From Anaerolineaceae bacterium (GTDB lineage Bacteria > Chloroflexota > Anaerolineae > Anaerolineales > Anaerolineaceae): DNA of 17,585 nucleotides. The stretch is taken from the NCBI GenBank assembly GCA_003446605.1, contig DMDF01000206.1, positions 1-17,585 on the forward strand. The letters run 5' to 3'. The first letter of the stretch is position 1. Every line of letters begins with the position of its first letter. The notes below the pieces were generated by a model. The model saw only the letters and a list, made by a program, of their open reading frames with translations. It did not search any database and had not been told where the DNA came from. The translations under genes were made by a program, and so were the position numbers. This document shows positions 6,648-14,417 of this stretch, in pieces.

Positions 6648-7795
6648 TATGAAAATAGGGGAAGGGTCGGTTGAATAATGCTTTGTTTGCCATTCATCGT
6701 GATGAACGGTAAACCGTTTTTTATGCGAATGCCGGCTTTTGAAAAATCCGCAGCATCACAGAACGGGTGGACAGAACGTAATTGAATGATCTTCTTAGCT
6801 CCCCTGGTGCCGATTCCGGGTATCCGTATGAGTGTTTCAAGATCTGCCTGATTGATCTCTACCGGTGCTTCTCTCAGGTGAGCTTCAGCCCAAGCCACTT
6901 TTGGATCCTTTTCGAGAGGTAAATTAGCCTGCTGGTCAAAACTGAAATCCTCCAACGTATAGCCATAATCCCGGATTAAGAAAGAAGCCTGGTACAGCCG
7001 TAATTTTCTTTTTAACGGGATGGCAGCATGATTTTTCATGGGAGTACTGCTATAGGGTTGCAAAGGGGAGAAATAAGCTCGTTGCAATTGGATTTCGTTA
7101 TACAGGAAAGCTGTTGTTTGCAATAATTCTGTATCAGATTCTTCTGAACCGCCCACCACAAATTGGGTGCATACGGATGGCCAGCGTCCTTTCCAGTTGC
7201 TAGGGGTTGCCGGGTACTGCTTGATGTAATGGGTCCATTTTAAAGGATCCAGCAGCTTTTCAAAAGCAGTTTTATCAGGCGAGAGAAGGGCAATGCGATC
7301 AGCGCTGGGAGCTTCCAAATTGAGTGATACACGATCGGCGTATAACATGACATGCCTTGCTTGTTCAAATTCAACACCGGGCATTAATTTGACGTGCAGA
7401 TAACCCGTGAAATGATATTTCAACCGCAAGATTTCCATGGCTTTGATCAGGGTATCCTGTGTTCGCACGGGGTTATCTTCCACGGCTGAACTGATAAAAG
7501 CTCCATCGATCAATCCGGCATGGTAGAGATTGTGGATCAGTGCAGCGTATTCTTCGGGTTGAAAACTTGCGCGGGGATGGTTGCTGTCTTTACGTATCGG
7601 GCAGTAATAACAATTATTACTGCAACGTGAACTGATGAGCGATTTAAACAACCGCATTTTCTTGCCGTTCGGTAAAGTTGCGTGGGAAACATAGATGTTG
7701 CCAGTGTTGATAGGGCAGGCGGAGGGGTTACTACCCTCTTGCATTTCGAGATTATTGTGTAAAGAAAGCAGGTGCAATTTTTCCTGTGTTTCCAT
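6647..7795 (-). CDS. Radical SAM protein with C-terminal helix-hairpin-helix
   Basis: The 382-residue protein combines a radical S-adenosylmethionine domain with a DNA-binding-type helix-hairpin-helix. The [4Fe-4S] cluster motif is CSNNCYYC (Cys58, Cys62, Cys65; CX3CX2C). Strands and helices continue through AFISSAVEDNP, FTGYLHVKLMPG and LYADRVSLNLEAPS, which resemble the family annotated as putative DNA modification/repair radical SAM proteins (TIGR03916-like). Residues 313-342 hold the HhH, with the hairpin IPGIGTRGAKKI. The N-terminus has two further Cys (27 and 62 region aside) but lacks the longer Cys-rich start I recall for the typical family. The usual partner, a uracil-DNA-glycosylase-like protein, is absent from this window. 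A TATAAT at 7808-7803 ends only 7 bp from the ATG and no Shine-Dalgarno is visible, so the mRNA may be leaderless. The biochemical reaction is unknown. Confidence 0.82.
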   Translation of the reverse strand: METQEKLHLLSLHNNLEMQEGSNPSACPINTGNIYVSHATLPNGKKMRLFKSLISSRCSNNCYYCPIRKDSNHPRASFQPEEYAALIHNLYHAGLIDGAFISSAVEDNPVRTQDTLIKAMEILRLKYHFTGYLHVKLMPGVEFEQARHVMLYADRVSLNLEAPSADRIALLSPDKTAFEKLLDPLKWTHYIKQYPATPSNWKGRWPSVCTQFVVGGSEESDTELLQTTAFLYNEIQLQRAYFSPLQPYSSTPMKNHAAIPLKRKLRLYQASFLIRDYGYTLEDFSFDQQANLPLEKDPKVAWAEAHLREAPVEINQADLETLIRIPGIGTRGAKKIIQLRSVHPFCDAADFSKAGIRIKNGLPFITMNGKQSIIQPTLPLFS

Positions 7796-7802
7796 ACTGC
7801 TT

Positions 7803-7808
7803 ATTATA
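7803..7808 (-). promoter_or_regulatory. -10 element next to the radical SAM start codon
   Basis: A perfect TATAAT on the minus strand at 7808-7803 has just 7 bp between it and the ATG at 7795, which would place transcription start at or beside the start codon. The -35 region shows only weak matches. Upstream, AAGTATT (7813-7819) and AATACTT (7841-7847) form a 7-bp inverted repeat of uncertain meaning. Confidence 0.4.
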
Positions 7809-7957
7809 GAACAAGTATTCTAATTTATCCAGATAGAAAAAATACTTCAAATGATAAAAAAAGAAATGGAATAATCCACTTGATTAAAGTTGAGATGTAA
7901 GTGTTTACGGTTCTCTAATATTATAGGAGGGATTCTGGTAGTATTTTCTTATCACAC

Positions 7958-7966
7958 TGATATAAT
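7958..7966 (+). promoter_or_regulatory. Extended -10 promoter of the tat operon
   Basis: TGATATAAT (7958-7966) is a perfect extended -10 (TGn-TATAAT). No good -35 is visible, which is typical of extended -10 promoters. It lies 27 bp before the tatA start, with AGGAG (7984-7988) as ribosome-binding site. Confidence 0.6.
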
Positions 7967-7993
7967 TCCGATAGAAAGAAAGTAGGAGAAAAA

Positions 7994-8185
7994 ATGCGTA
8001 TAGGATATGTTGAGATCATCGCTCTTCTGGTAATTGTATTACTGCTCTTCGGTCCAGGGCGTATCGCGAAGGTTGCGGGCGAATTAGGGGAAGGAATTAA
8101 ATCCTTTAAAGAAGGACTCTCTGATTCGAAATCTGAATCAAAAGCAGGGGCAGAAGATAAAACAGACGAAAAAACCGATAAATAG
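7994..8185 (+). CDS. tatA: Twin-arginine translocase subunit TatA
   Basis: TatA oligomers form the protein-conducting part of the Tat pathway, which exports folded proteins carrying an RR signal peptide. The 63-residue protein has the standard layout: a short N-terminal membrane helix (residues 5-19) with Glu7, the FGPGRI hinge (19-24), an amphipathic helix (25-43) containing the Gly-rich AGELGEGIKSFKEG, and a charged, disordered Lys/Glu/Asp tail. FGP followed by GRI and the SFKEG segment favours TatA over TatB. AGGAG lies 5 nt before the ATG. It is the first of three adjacent tat genes in one direction, with 14 bp to the next. Confidence 0.93.
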   Translation: MRIGYVEIIALLVIVLLLFGPGRIAKVAGELGEGIKSFKEGLSDSKSESKAGAEDKTDEKTDK

Positions 8186-8199
8186 AATTCAGAATAAGC

Positions 8200-8550
8200 A
8201 TGCAAATTTTTGGTGGTATTGGTGTTTCTGAGATCCTTTTTATCCTTGTGCTGATGGTGATTGTTCTGGGTCCTCAAAAAATGGTTGAAGGTGCCAGGGA
8301 TCTGGGGAAAACTATCAGGAAGGTCACCCATTCTCAATTCTGGAAGGATGTGCAGCAAACTTCACGGGAAATTAGAGAAATCCCTCAGAAAATCATGGAT
8401 GAAGCGGATATCGAAGATGATGTAAATGAGATCAAGCGTGTTTTAGATGGGAATATCAATGATCCTATTCTGAACCGTTCTCACCAACCTGAATTCAAAC
8501 CACCTTTACAAGAAAATGGGGAAAAGGATGATAAATCCAGCAAAAAGTAG
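8200..8550 (+). CDS. tatB: Twin-arginine translocase subunit TatB-like
   Basis: In the Tat pathway TatB joins TatC to form the receptor for twin-arginine signal peptides. This 116-residue protein has an N-terminal membrane helix (about residues 8-23) with Glu11 in a VSEILF context, followed by VLGPQKM (22-28). The SE and LGPQ pair is the TatB-like signature. The amphipathic helix (about 29-45) and the long charged region to the end are also typical of TatB, which is normally longer than TatA. Residues 60-90 are rich in Glu, Asp and Ile and likely helical, and the last 25 are Lys/Asp/Ser rich. The ribosome-binding site is weak; the gene starts 14 bp after tatA and ends 6 bp before tatC. It could be called a second TatA-family protein, but length and motifs favour TatB. 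Confidence 0.85.
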   Translation: MQIFGGIGVSEILFILVLMVIVLGPQKMVEGARDLGKTIRKVTHSQFWKDVQQTSREIREIPQKIMDEADIEDDVNEIKRVLDGNINDPILNRSHQPEFKPPLQENGEKDDKSSKK

Positions 8551-8556
8551 CAGGAA

Positions 8557-9306
8557 ATGAGCGAAGACGAAAAAAAGCTAATGCCATTTTGGGACCATAT
8601 CGAAGAACTGCGTAAGCGTCTTCTAATTGCCCTGGTTGCTCTGGGCATAGCAACTTTGATCAGTTTTCTTTTTGCGGAAGATGCAGTTGATGTCCTTACA
8701 CAACCGATCGGTGGTATATCTGCTTTGCAATCCATCGAAGTTACCGAGAATATTGGGGTCTTTACAAGGGTTTCGTTACTGTGCGGTGGGATTATTGCGA
8801 TGCCGGTCATTCTGTATGAGATTATGGCTTTCATCATGCCCGGGCTGAAGGCATCAGAACGCAAGTGGCTTTTCACCGGTTTGATATTCGGAACGATATT
8901 CTTTATTGCTGGTGTTCTCTTTGCGTACTATATCATGCTGCCGCGTACGCTCGAGTTTCTCGTCACATTTATGGGTGTGCAGACGGTACCACGCTTTTCA
9001 AGTTATATTAAATTTATCACCAACATGATCTTTTGGATGGGAGTTTCCTTTGAAATGCCCCTGATCATCTTTGTGCTGGCAAAGTTGAAGGTTGTATCTG
9101 CGCCACAACTGCTAAAAGGCTGGCGTTATGCAATCATCGTTATTGCTGTGCTCTCTGCTGTGATCACGCCCACAGTAGACCCGGTCAATATGGGGTTGTT
9201 GATGCTCCCTTTGATAGCGTTATATTTCATCAGCGTGTTATTTGCTTATCTGGCGGGTGGAAAAGAAAAGACACCAGAAGAAAAAACAGAAAAGAGAACA
9301 ACCTGA
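8557..9306 (+). CDS. tatC: Twin-arginine translocase subunit TatC
   Basis: TatC is the polytopic membrane core of the Tat receptor that recognises the twin-arginine motif. The 249 residues show six hydrophobic segments (about 22-40, 71-93, 105-128, 152-175, 190-204 and 211-233). Conserved landmarks are HIEELRKRL (14-22) in the N-terminal cytoplasmic region, GVFTRVSL (67-74), MPGLKASERK (94-103) with Glu101 equivalent to the signal-binding Glu103 of E. coli, GVSFEMPL (162-169) with Glu166 in the membrane, and VITPTVDP (202-209). The C-terminal tail is charged and rich in Lys, Glu and Thr. An AGGA sits just ahead of the ATG. It is the last clear tat gene of the operon, and the aldo/keto reductase follows after 47 bp. 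Confidence 0.95.
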   Translation: MSEDEKKLMPFWDHIEELRKRLLIALVALGIATLISFLFAEDAVDVLTQPIGGISALQSIEVTENIGVFTRVSLLCGGIIAMPVILYEIMAFIMPGLKASERKWLFTGLIFGTIFFIAGVLFAYYIMLPRTLEFLVTFMGVQTVPRFSSYIKFITNMIFWMGVSFEMPLIIFVLAKLKVVSAPQLLKGWRYAIIVIAVLSAVITPTVDPVNMGLLMLPLIALYFISVLFAYLAGGKEKTPEEKTEKRTT

Positions 9307-9353
9307 GTATTACACACCAAAATGGAATGCATGTATTGTGAAAGGACAGCAAT

Positions 9354-10328
9354 ATGCTTTACCGAAAATTTGGAAATAGCGATCATCATGTTTCAGCGAT
9401 TGGTCTGGGTTGCTGGCAGTTTTCAGGGAATCGTGGATTAGCAGGTCGCTTTTGGGGAGATATGGATGAAAGTACAATCCGTTCTATTGTTCAAACCTCA
9501 CTGGAGGGTAAGGTAAACTGGTTTGACACTGCTGAGATGTATGGTGGGGGATATTCTGAAAGAAGTCTTTCTGCGGCGTTGCAATCCTTGTCGATCCAAG
9601 AGCAAGATACCTTTATCGCCACCAAGTGGAACCCTGTGCTGCGTTTTGCCAGTTCAATAGGGCATTCTTTTGTGGATCGAGAAACGAACTTAGCCCCCTA
9701 TCCTATCCGTGTTTTGCAGGTGCACAACCCATCTAGTCTGTCATCCATTGAAAAACAAATGCAAGCAATGGCAGCTCTGGTTCACGCGGGCAAGATTGAA
9801 ATGGTGGGAGTGAGTAATTTCTCTCTGGATCAGATGAAAAAAGCCAATGAGGCTCTGAAAGCGGTTGGTCTTACACTAGCATCCAACCAGATGCGCTATC
9901 ATCTGCTTGATCGTTCTATAGAAACCAACGGTGTGCTGGATTATGCCCGGCAGCATGGAATTACGATCATTGCCTATTCCCCGCTGGCGCAGGGGTTATT
10001 AACCGGAAGGTATCACGAACAACCCAATCTGATCCGCAAACGTCCCGGCTTTCGTAAGTATTTACCCGCTTTTAGTGAGAATTCCCTTCATAGAACACAG
10101 CCGCTCATTGAGATTTTAAAGGATATCGCGGGGGAACATAACGCAACACCGGCGCAGGTCGCTTTGCGTTGGGTGGTGCAGGCTCGTGGAGAAAACGTTA
10201 TTGCTATTCCGGGTGCAAGTTCAGCACATCAGGCACAACAGAATGCGGCGGTGATGGATCTGGAATTAACCTCCGCAGAAATTCATCTCCTGGATAAGAT
10301 CTCGCGTGAGGTAAGCGGACGCCCATAA
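9354..10328 (+). CDS. Aldo/keto reductase
   Basis: This 324-residue TIM-barrel oxidoreductase most likely reduces aldehydes or ketones with NADPH. The catalytic tetrad can be read off: Asp58 in WFDTAEMYG, Tyr63, Lys91 in IATKWNP and His124 in LQVHNPS. Further family features are GVSNFS, IIAYSPLAQGLLTG and, near the C-terminus, AIPGASSAHQAQQN, the cofactor-phosphate binding segment. AAGGA precedes the ATG. It lies 47 bp downstream of tatC in the same direction with no terminator seen between them, so read-through from the tat promoter is likely. No twin-arginine signal is present, so it is not itself a Tat substrate. It ends 6 bp from the convergent aconitase stop. The substrate is unknown; plant-type or auxin-induced-like AKRs are the closest by motif. 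Confidence 0.9.
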   Translation: MLYRKFGNSDHHVSAIGLGCWQFSGNRGLAGRFWGDMDESTIRSIVQTSLEGKVNWFDTAEMYGGGYSERSLSAALQSLSIQEQDTFIATKWNPVLRFASSIGHSFVDRETNLAPYPIRVLQVHNPSSLSSIEKQMQAMAALVHAGKIEMVGVSNFSLDQMKKANEALKAVGLTLASNQMRYHLLDRSIETNGVLDYARQHGITIIAYSPLAQGLLTGRYHEQPNLIRKRPGFRKYLPAFSENSLHRTQPLIEILKDIAGEHNATPAQVALRWVVQARGENVIAIPGASSAHQAQQNAAVMDLELTSAEIHLLDKISREVSGRP

Positions 10329-10334
10329 ACTGCT

Positions 10335-13025
10335 TTATTCTTGCTCGCGCACATCCCTGAAAATAGCCGGTAAGATGCCACCCGCCGTAAAATAGCGATA
10401 CTCCATCGGAGTATCCACTCGAGGAATGGCTTGAAAAGTGATTTCACTTCCATCTGCTTTCCTCATGCAAACTGTAACGGATTGCCCTGAACGTATTGCC
10501 TGTTCAATGCCTGTGATGGAGAATTTCTCAGATCCATCAATTCCCACAGAAACGGCATTTTCTCCTTCCCGGAACTGCAGCGGCAGAATTCCCATCATGA
10601 CCAGATTGGAACGATGGATACGTTCATAACTTTCAGCCAGCACTGCCCGCACTCCCAGCAGGAATGGTCCCTTGGCTGCCCAATCACGGCTTGAGCCGGT
10701 CCCATACTGTTTTCCAGCTATCACAATGAGAGGGATATTTTCGTTTTTATACAAACAGGATGCCTGGTAAATGCTCATTTCCTTCCCGTCCGGGAAGTGG
10801 TTGGTGAATCCCCCCGCTTTTCTACCAACCAGTTTATTCAGTAGACGTGGATTAGCGAAGGTGCCGCGCAGCATAGCTTCATGATTTCCTCTGCGAGCTC
10901 CATAGGTGTTAAGATCTCCTGCAACGACGCCTAAGGTTTGCAGATAAACCCCGCTGTCGCTTTCTGCCTGGATGTTGCCGGCGGGTGAGATGTGATCTGT
11001 GGTGATGGAGTCGCCCAACAATGCCAGCACCCTGGCGCCCTGAATATCCTGCAGTGTGTCAAAATAGTCCTGGATGAATGGCGGTTCGCGTAAATAACTC
11101 GAGTTTGCATCCCATGAGAAAACATCCTCATTATTTGCTGATAAGCTTTGCCATTGTTCATTGCCGTGCATCCCGTTTTCGTAGACCTTGCGATACAGTT
11201 CTCCATGTATGAATTGCAGGTATTGCCGAACCTCTTGCGGTGCAGGCCATACATCACGTAGATATACAGGATTCCCATCTTCCCCAATACCCAGCGGGGA
11301 ATTTTGTAGATCTATATTCATTGTCCCGGCGATTGCGTATGCGATCACCAGCAAAGGTGAAGCCAGATAGCAGGCTTTCACGCTTTTGTGGATGCGTCCT
11401 TCAAAATTGCGATTACCGGAAATAACCGCACTGCCCACTAGTCCCTGTTTCACTGCCAGGTCGATGGCTGGTGGCAGCGGTCCTGAATTTCCGATGCAGG
11501 TCGCGCAGCCATGCCCGGATACCTCAAAACCCAGTTTTGCTAAAAAGGGTAGTAACCCACTCTGATTGAGATATTTATCCACGACCTGTGAACCGGGCGT
11601 GAAGCTGGTTTTTACATAGGGCGGTACCTTCAATCCTCTCTCAACCGCCTTTTTTGCTAACAAACCCGCTCCCAATAGAACCACCGGGTTGGAGGTATTG
11701 GTGCAGGATGTGATGGCTGCTAGGATGACCGCACCGTGTTTCAGGGAATATTCTTGAGAATCCATTTTTACCGGAAAGGTTTTTTGTGTGTCTTGTTGGG
11801 GTAAACCAAATCCCGTATTTCCGGGTGGATTCTGCAGGGATGTTGTGAAGGTTGTGTCCAAATCCTCAATTTGCACAAGATCGAATGGTCTTTTCGGACC
11901 TGCTACAACCGGTCGCACGGTACTAAGGTCAATCTCGATCAGCTCATCATAGAGCGGGTCAGCAGAATTTATCGTACGAAATAGATCTTGCGCTTTAAAA
12001 TATGCTTCTACCAGGGTGATTTTTTCTGCTGCTCTACCTGTCAATCTGAGGTATTCCAATGTGCGTTCATCCACAGGGAAATAGGTGATGGTGGCGCCAC
12101 TTTCGGGTGTCATATTGGCGATCATCGCGCGGTCTTCCAACCGTAAAGCGTTCACTCCCTCTCCATAAACCTCAACGAATTTTCCAACCACACCGTGCGC
12201 ACGTAAGCTACTGGTGATGGTGAGGGTCAGGTCGGTGGGGGTCACATCCTCGGGCAGGCGCCCTGTTAAATGAAGCCCTACTACTGGTGGTGTTGTGAAT
12301 TCGATCGGGTAACCCAACATAGCAGCCAGCGCTTCAATGCCGCCTACTCCCCAGCCCACTACTCCCAATCCATTGATCATGGGTGTGTGTGAGTCGGTTC
12401 CCAGAACGGAATCGGGTTGCAGCAACAGGTTGCCGCCTTGCTGCGAGACGGTCACAACATCTGCCAGATATTCAAGGTTGAGCTGGTGCACGATGCCGTT
12501 GCCGGGGGGAATGATGTTCAGATTGTCGAACGCTTGCTCTCCCCAATGTAAAAATTGATATCTTTCTTGATTGCGTTCAAATTCCTTCTTTTCATTTAAC
12601 TCCTGGGAATGTGCACAGCCGGCATAATCCACCTGCAGGGAGTGATCCACTACCAGATCAGTACGAATGACCGGGTTGACCTTCCGGGGATCCATCTCTT
12701 TCCGGGCGATGGCAGCCCTAAGTGCCGTCATATCATTTAAAACGGGAATGCCGGTGAAATCCTGTAATAAAACGCGGCTGGGCGAAAAAAGGATGGTCTT
12801 TTTTACGGATGTATTTTTATCCATCAGATTCAGTATTGCAGCGCCACTGAACCCTTTTTGCGTGTAATTGCGGATCATCCCTTCCAGCAGGATGCGCAGG
12901 CAGTAGGGCATTTTTTCAACATTTTTAAAACCCAATGTCTTTAACGCTGGCAGGCTGTAATATTGGTAGGTCTTCTCCTGGATGGATAAAGTACGAAGAA
13001 GGGATTTGAGATCAAGGTTGGTCAT
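10335..13025 (-). CDS. acnA: Aconitate hydratase (AcnA/IRP1 type)
   Basis: Aconitase interconverts citrate and isocitrate through cis-aconitate in the cytosolic TCA cycle. The 896-residue length fits the AcnA/IRP1 class. Landmarks in order are PYCLRILLEGMIRN (residues 40-53), VLGTDSHTPMINGLG (207-221), the substrate block AITSCTNTSNP (437-447) and GHGCATCIGNSGPL (504-517). Cys441, Cys507 and Cys510 ligate the [4Fe-4S] cluster. Later GNRNFEGRIHKSVKACYLASP and, in the swivelling C-terminal domain, GDSITTDHISPAGNI and YGTGSSRDWAAKGP complete the family set. It is the second gene after icd with 13 bp between them, so it is surely co-transcribed. The ribosome-binding site is weak, which suggests some dependence on upstream translation. 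Together with icd and the nearby citrate synthase it gives the full path from oxaloacetate to 2-oxoglutarate. Confidence 0.96.
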   Translation of the reverse strand: MTNLDLKSLLRTLSIQEKTYQYYSLPALKTLGFKNVEKMPYCLRILLEGMIRNYTQKGFSGAAILNLMDKNTSVKKTILFSPSRVLLQDFTGIPVLNDMTALRAAIARKEMDPRKVNPVIRTDLVVDHSLQVDYAGCAHSQELNEKKEFERNQERYQFLHWGEQAFDNLNIIPPGNGIVHQLNLEYLADVVTVSQQGGNLLLQPDSVLGTDSHTPMINGLGVVGWGVGGIEALAAMLGYPIEFTTPPVVGLHLTGRLPEDVTPTDLTLTITSSLRAHGVVGKFVEVYGEGVNALRLEDRAMIANMTPESGATITYFPVDERTLEYLRLTGRAAEKITLVEAYFKAQDLFRTINSADPLYDELIEIDLSTVRPVVAGPKRPFDLVQIEDLDTTFTTSLQNPPGNTGFGLPQQDTQKTFPVKMDSQEYSLKHGAVILAAITSCTNTSNPVVLLGAGLLAKKAVERGLKVPPYVKTSFTPGSQVVDKYLNQSGLLPFLAKLGFEVSGHGCATCIGNSGPLPPAIDLAVKQGLVGSAVISGNRNFEGRIHKSVKACYLASPLLVIAYAIAGTMNIDLQNSPLGIGEDGNPVYLRDVWPAPQEVRQYLQFIHGELYRKVYENGMHGNEQWQSLSANNEDVFSWDANSSYLREPPFIQDYFDTLQDIQGARVLALLGDSITTDHISPAGNIQAESDSGVYLQTLGVVAGDLNTYGARRGNHEAMLRGTFANPRLLNKLVGRKAGGFTNHFPDGKEMSIYQASCLYKNENIPLIVIAGKQYGTGSSRDWAAKGPFLLGVRAVLAESYERIHRSNLVMMGILPLQFREGENAVSVGIDGSEKFSITGIEQAIRSGQSVTVCMRKADGSEITFQAIPRVDTPMEYRYFTAGGILPAIFRDVREQE

Positions 13026-13038
13026 GGGGCTATTCTTT

Positions 13039-14283
13039 CTATTTTATATTGTCGATGATTAATTCACAAAAATGGGCAGTGCCAACCTCATGGCTGTTGC
13101 TTAGCTGTGCGTGCAGGTCAGATGGTACATTGCCGGATTGAATGGTCATTATGATCCCCGTACGCATCAACGATGCCGCTTCACTCCATCCAATGAAATC
13201 AAACAGCATGGCACCTGAAAGCATCAACGAGCATGGATTGGCTTTATCCACCCCGGCAATATCTTCTGCTGAGCCATGATTGGCTTCGAACAGACCCACT
13301 CCCGTTTCGTGATTAATGTTAGCGCTGGGTGAAATTCCAATTCCGCCTACCAATGCAGCAAAAGCATCCGACAGATAATCGCCATTGAGATTGGTGGTGA
13401 CGACTATATCAAAATCGCCCGGGTTTGCGATCGCCTTTGCAAATGCATTGTCAGCGATTAGATCATCCACATAGATTTTCCCCTTTTCAATTGCTTTGGC
13501 TTTATCACTATTTGCTTTTACTTTCCCTTTTTCTATCAGGGTATTTAACCAAACTCTTTTTGAATAACAGGCGTCTTTAAAATCCTGTTCTGCAACCTCG
13601 TATGTCCATGTTCTGAAAGCGCCTTCGGTGTACTTCATGATATTCCCTTTATGGACGATGGTGATCTTCTGCCGCTGGTTGCTGAGTGCCCATTGAATGG
13701 CAGCGCGCATGATCCGTTGGGACGCCTGTTTGGAAATGGGTTTAATATCAAGACCTACATCTTGCGAATAGCGCAGCTTGGCATACTCAAAGGGGAATTT
13801 TTCTTCCAGGAGTGATTTCAAAACTAAATTTCCTTCAGAATCGGCGGGAAATTCAATGCCGGCGTATATATCTTCGGTGTTTTCGCGAAAGATGACCACA
13901 TCCACATTTTCCGGATGGTTCAATGGGGAAGGCAGACCGCTGAACCACTTCACCGGACGGATGCAACTGTATAGATCCAGCGCTTTGCGCAAGGCAACGT
14001 TCAGAGAGGTGATTCCACCTCCAACGGGTGTGGTCAAGGGTCCTTTGATGCCAATTTTATACTGCTGCAGAGTTTCAATGGTTTCCTGCGGCAGATATTT
14101 TCCACACTGTCGGTAACTTTTTTCCCCTGCGTAGATCTCCTTCCATTGAACTTCACGCTGTCCGTTGTATGCCATCTGCACGGCGTAATCCATGATGGAT
14201 TGCGTGCCTTTCCAAATCTCTGCGCCGATTCCATCTCCAACGATGAATGGGATCGTGACATTTGATATTTCCTCTTTTTGCAT
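13039..14283 (-). CDS. icd: Isocitrate dehydrogenase, E. coli-type fold with NAD-specificity residues
   Basis: Oxidative decarboxylation of isocitrate to 2-oxoglutarate. The open frame extends to 14373, but ATG 14283 has an AAAGG about 9 nt upstream and gives 414 residues, close to E. coli Icd (416), whereas the extra 30 residues resemble nothing in the family. The substrate site is intact: Ser93, Asn95 and Arg99 in TSLNVALRK, Arg109, Arg133 and Tyr140 in FRENTEDIYAGIE, Lys212 in VHKGNIMK, Asp278, Asp302 and Asp306. The cofactor site departs from NADP-type E. coli Icd: Lys344, Tyr345, Val351, Tyr391 and Arg395 correspond here to Asp341, Ile342, Ala348, Ser388 and Ala392. Asp and Ile there are the recognised NAD signature. 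It is the first gene of icd-acnA and is divergent from the IclR regulator. Homoisocitrate or isopropylmalate dehydrogenase is unlikely given the SLN substrate motif. Confidence 0.94.
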   Translation of the reverse strand: MQKEEISNVTIPFIVGDGIGAEIWKGTQSIMDYAVQMAYNGQREVQWKEIYAGEKSYRQCGKYLPQETIETLQQYKIGIKGPLTTPVGGGITSLNVALRKALDLYSCIRPVKWFSGLPSPLNHPENVDVVIFRENTEDIYAGIEFPADSEGNLVLKSLLEEKFPFEYAKLRYSQDVGLDIKPISKQASQRIMRAAIQWALSNQRQKITIVHKGNIMKYTEGAFRTWTYEVAEQDFKDACYSKRVWLNTLIEKGKVKANSDKAKAIEKGKIYVDDLIADNAFAKAIANPGDFDIVVTTNLNGDYLSDAFAALVGGIGISPSANINHETGVGLFEANHGSAEDIAGVDKANPCSLMLSGAMLFDFIGWSEAASLMRTGIIMTIQSGNVPSDLHAQLSNSHEVGTAHFCELIIDNIK

Positions 14284-14337
14284 TGTTCGCTTACCTTTCC
14301 ATGAGGATCTAAATAATTCTAACAACTCAAAAACCAC

Positions 14338-14366
14338 TTGTAAAAATAATATAGTACGTGTAAAAT
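14338..14366 (+). promoter_or_regulatory. Candidate promoter of iclR-family gene
   Basis: TTGTAA (14338-14343) and TAAAAT (14361-14366) are separated by an ideal 17 bp. Transcription would begin near 14373, giving a 45-nt leader that contains the near-palindrome at 14379-14395. Confidence 0.55.
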
Positions 14367-14388
14367 ATACCATATTATGTGGGACGCT
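14364..14388 (-). promoter_or_regulatory. Tentative promoter of the icd-acnA operon
   Basis: Reading the minus strand, TATATT occurs just downstream of the near-palindrome, with a GAGACA-like -35 about 18 bp upstream inside that palindrome. TATATT also occurs once more further downstream. This is the best -35/-10 pair I could find in the gap, but both elements are imperfect. Confidence 0.3.
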
Positions 14389-14395
14389 GTCTCAC
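14379..14395. promoter_or_regulatory. Near-palindrome, candidate IclR-type operator
   Basis: GTGGGAC-GCT-GTCTCAC has 7-bp arms with a single mismatch around a 3-bp centre. It lies between the divergent icd and iclR genes, just after the predicted iclR start and over the tentative icd -35, so one bound protein could control both arms. A smaller dyad, AATAT-ACC-ATATT, is at 14364-14376. Confidence 0.45.
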
Positions 14396-14417
14396 TAAAT
14401 GGAACAAAAGAGGAAAG

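Noticed and set aside
7813..7847. 7-bp inverted repeat AAGTATT/AATACTT upstream of the radical SAM gene
   Set aside because: Arms are short and AT-rich with a 21-bp spacer, so chance is likely; noted only under the promoter entry.
7925..7930. Perfect AGGAGG Shine-Dalgarno sequence on the plus strand upstream of tatA
   Set aside because: No ATG, GTG or TTG follows at a usable distance, and the real tatA ribosome-binding site is AGGAG at 7984-7988.
7921..8358. Long minus-strand open frame across tatA/tatB
   Set aside because: It is antisense to two clearly recognisable Tat genes and its product has no family features.
14284..14373. 30-residue N-terminal extension of isocitrate dehydrogenase
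   Set aside because: It would cover the regulatory gap, has no family match, and ATG 14283 gives the standard length with a Shine-Dalgarno.
14379..14417. 13-residue N-terminal extension of the IclR regulator
   Set aside because: ATG 14418 is directly preceded by AGAGGA and begins at the normal family N-terminus; the earlier ATG would sit on the near-palindrome.
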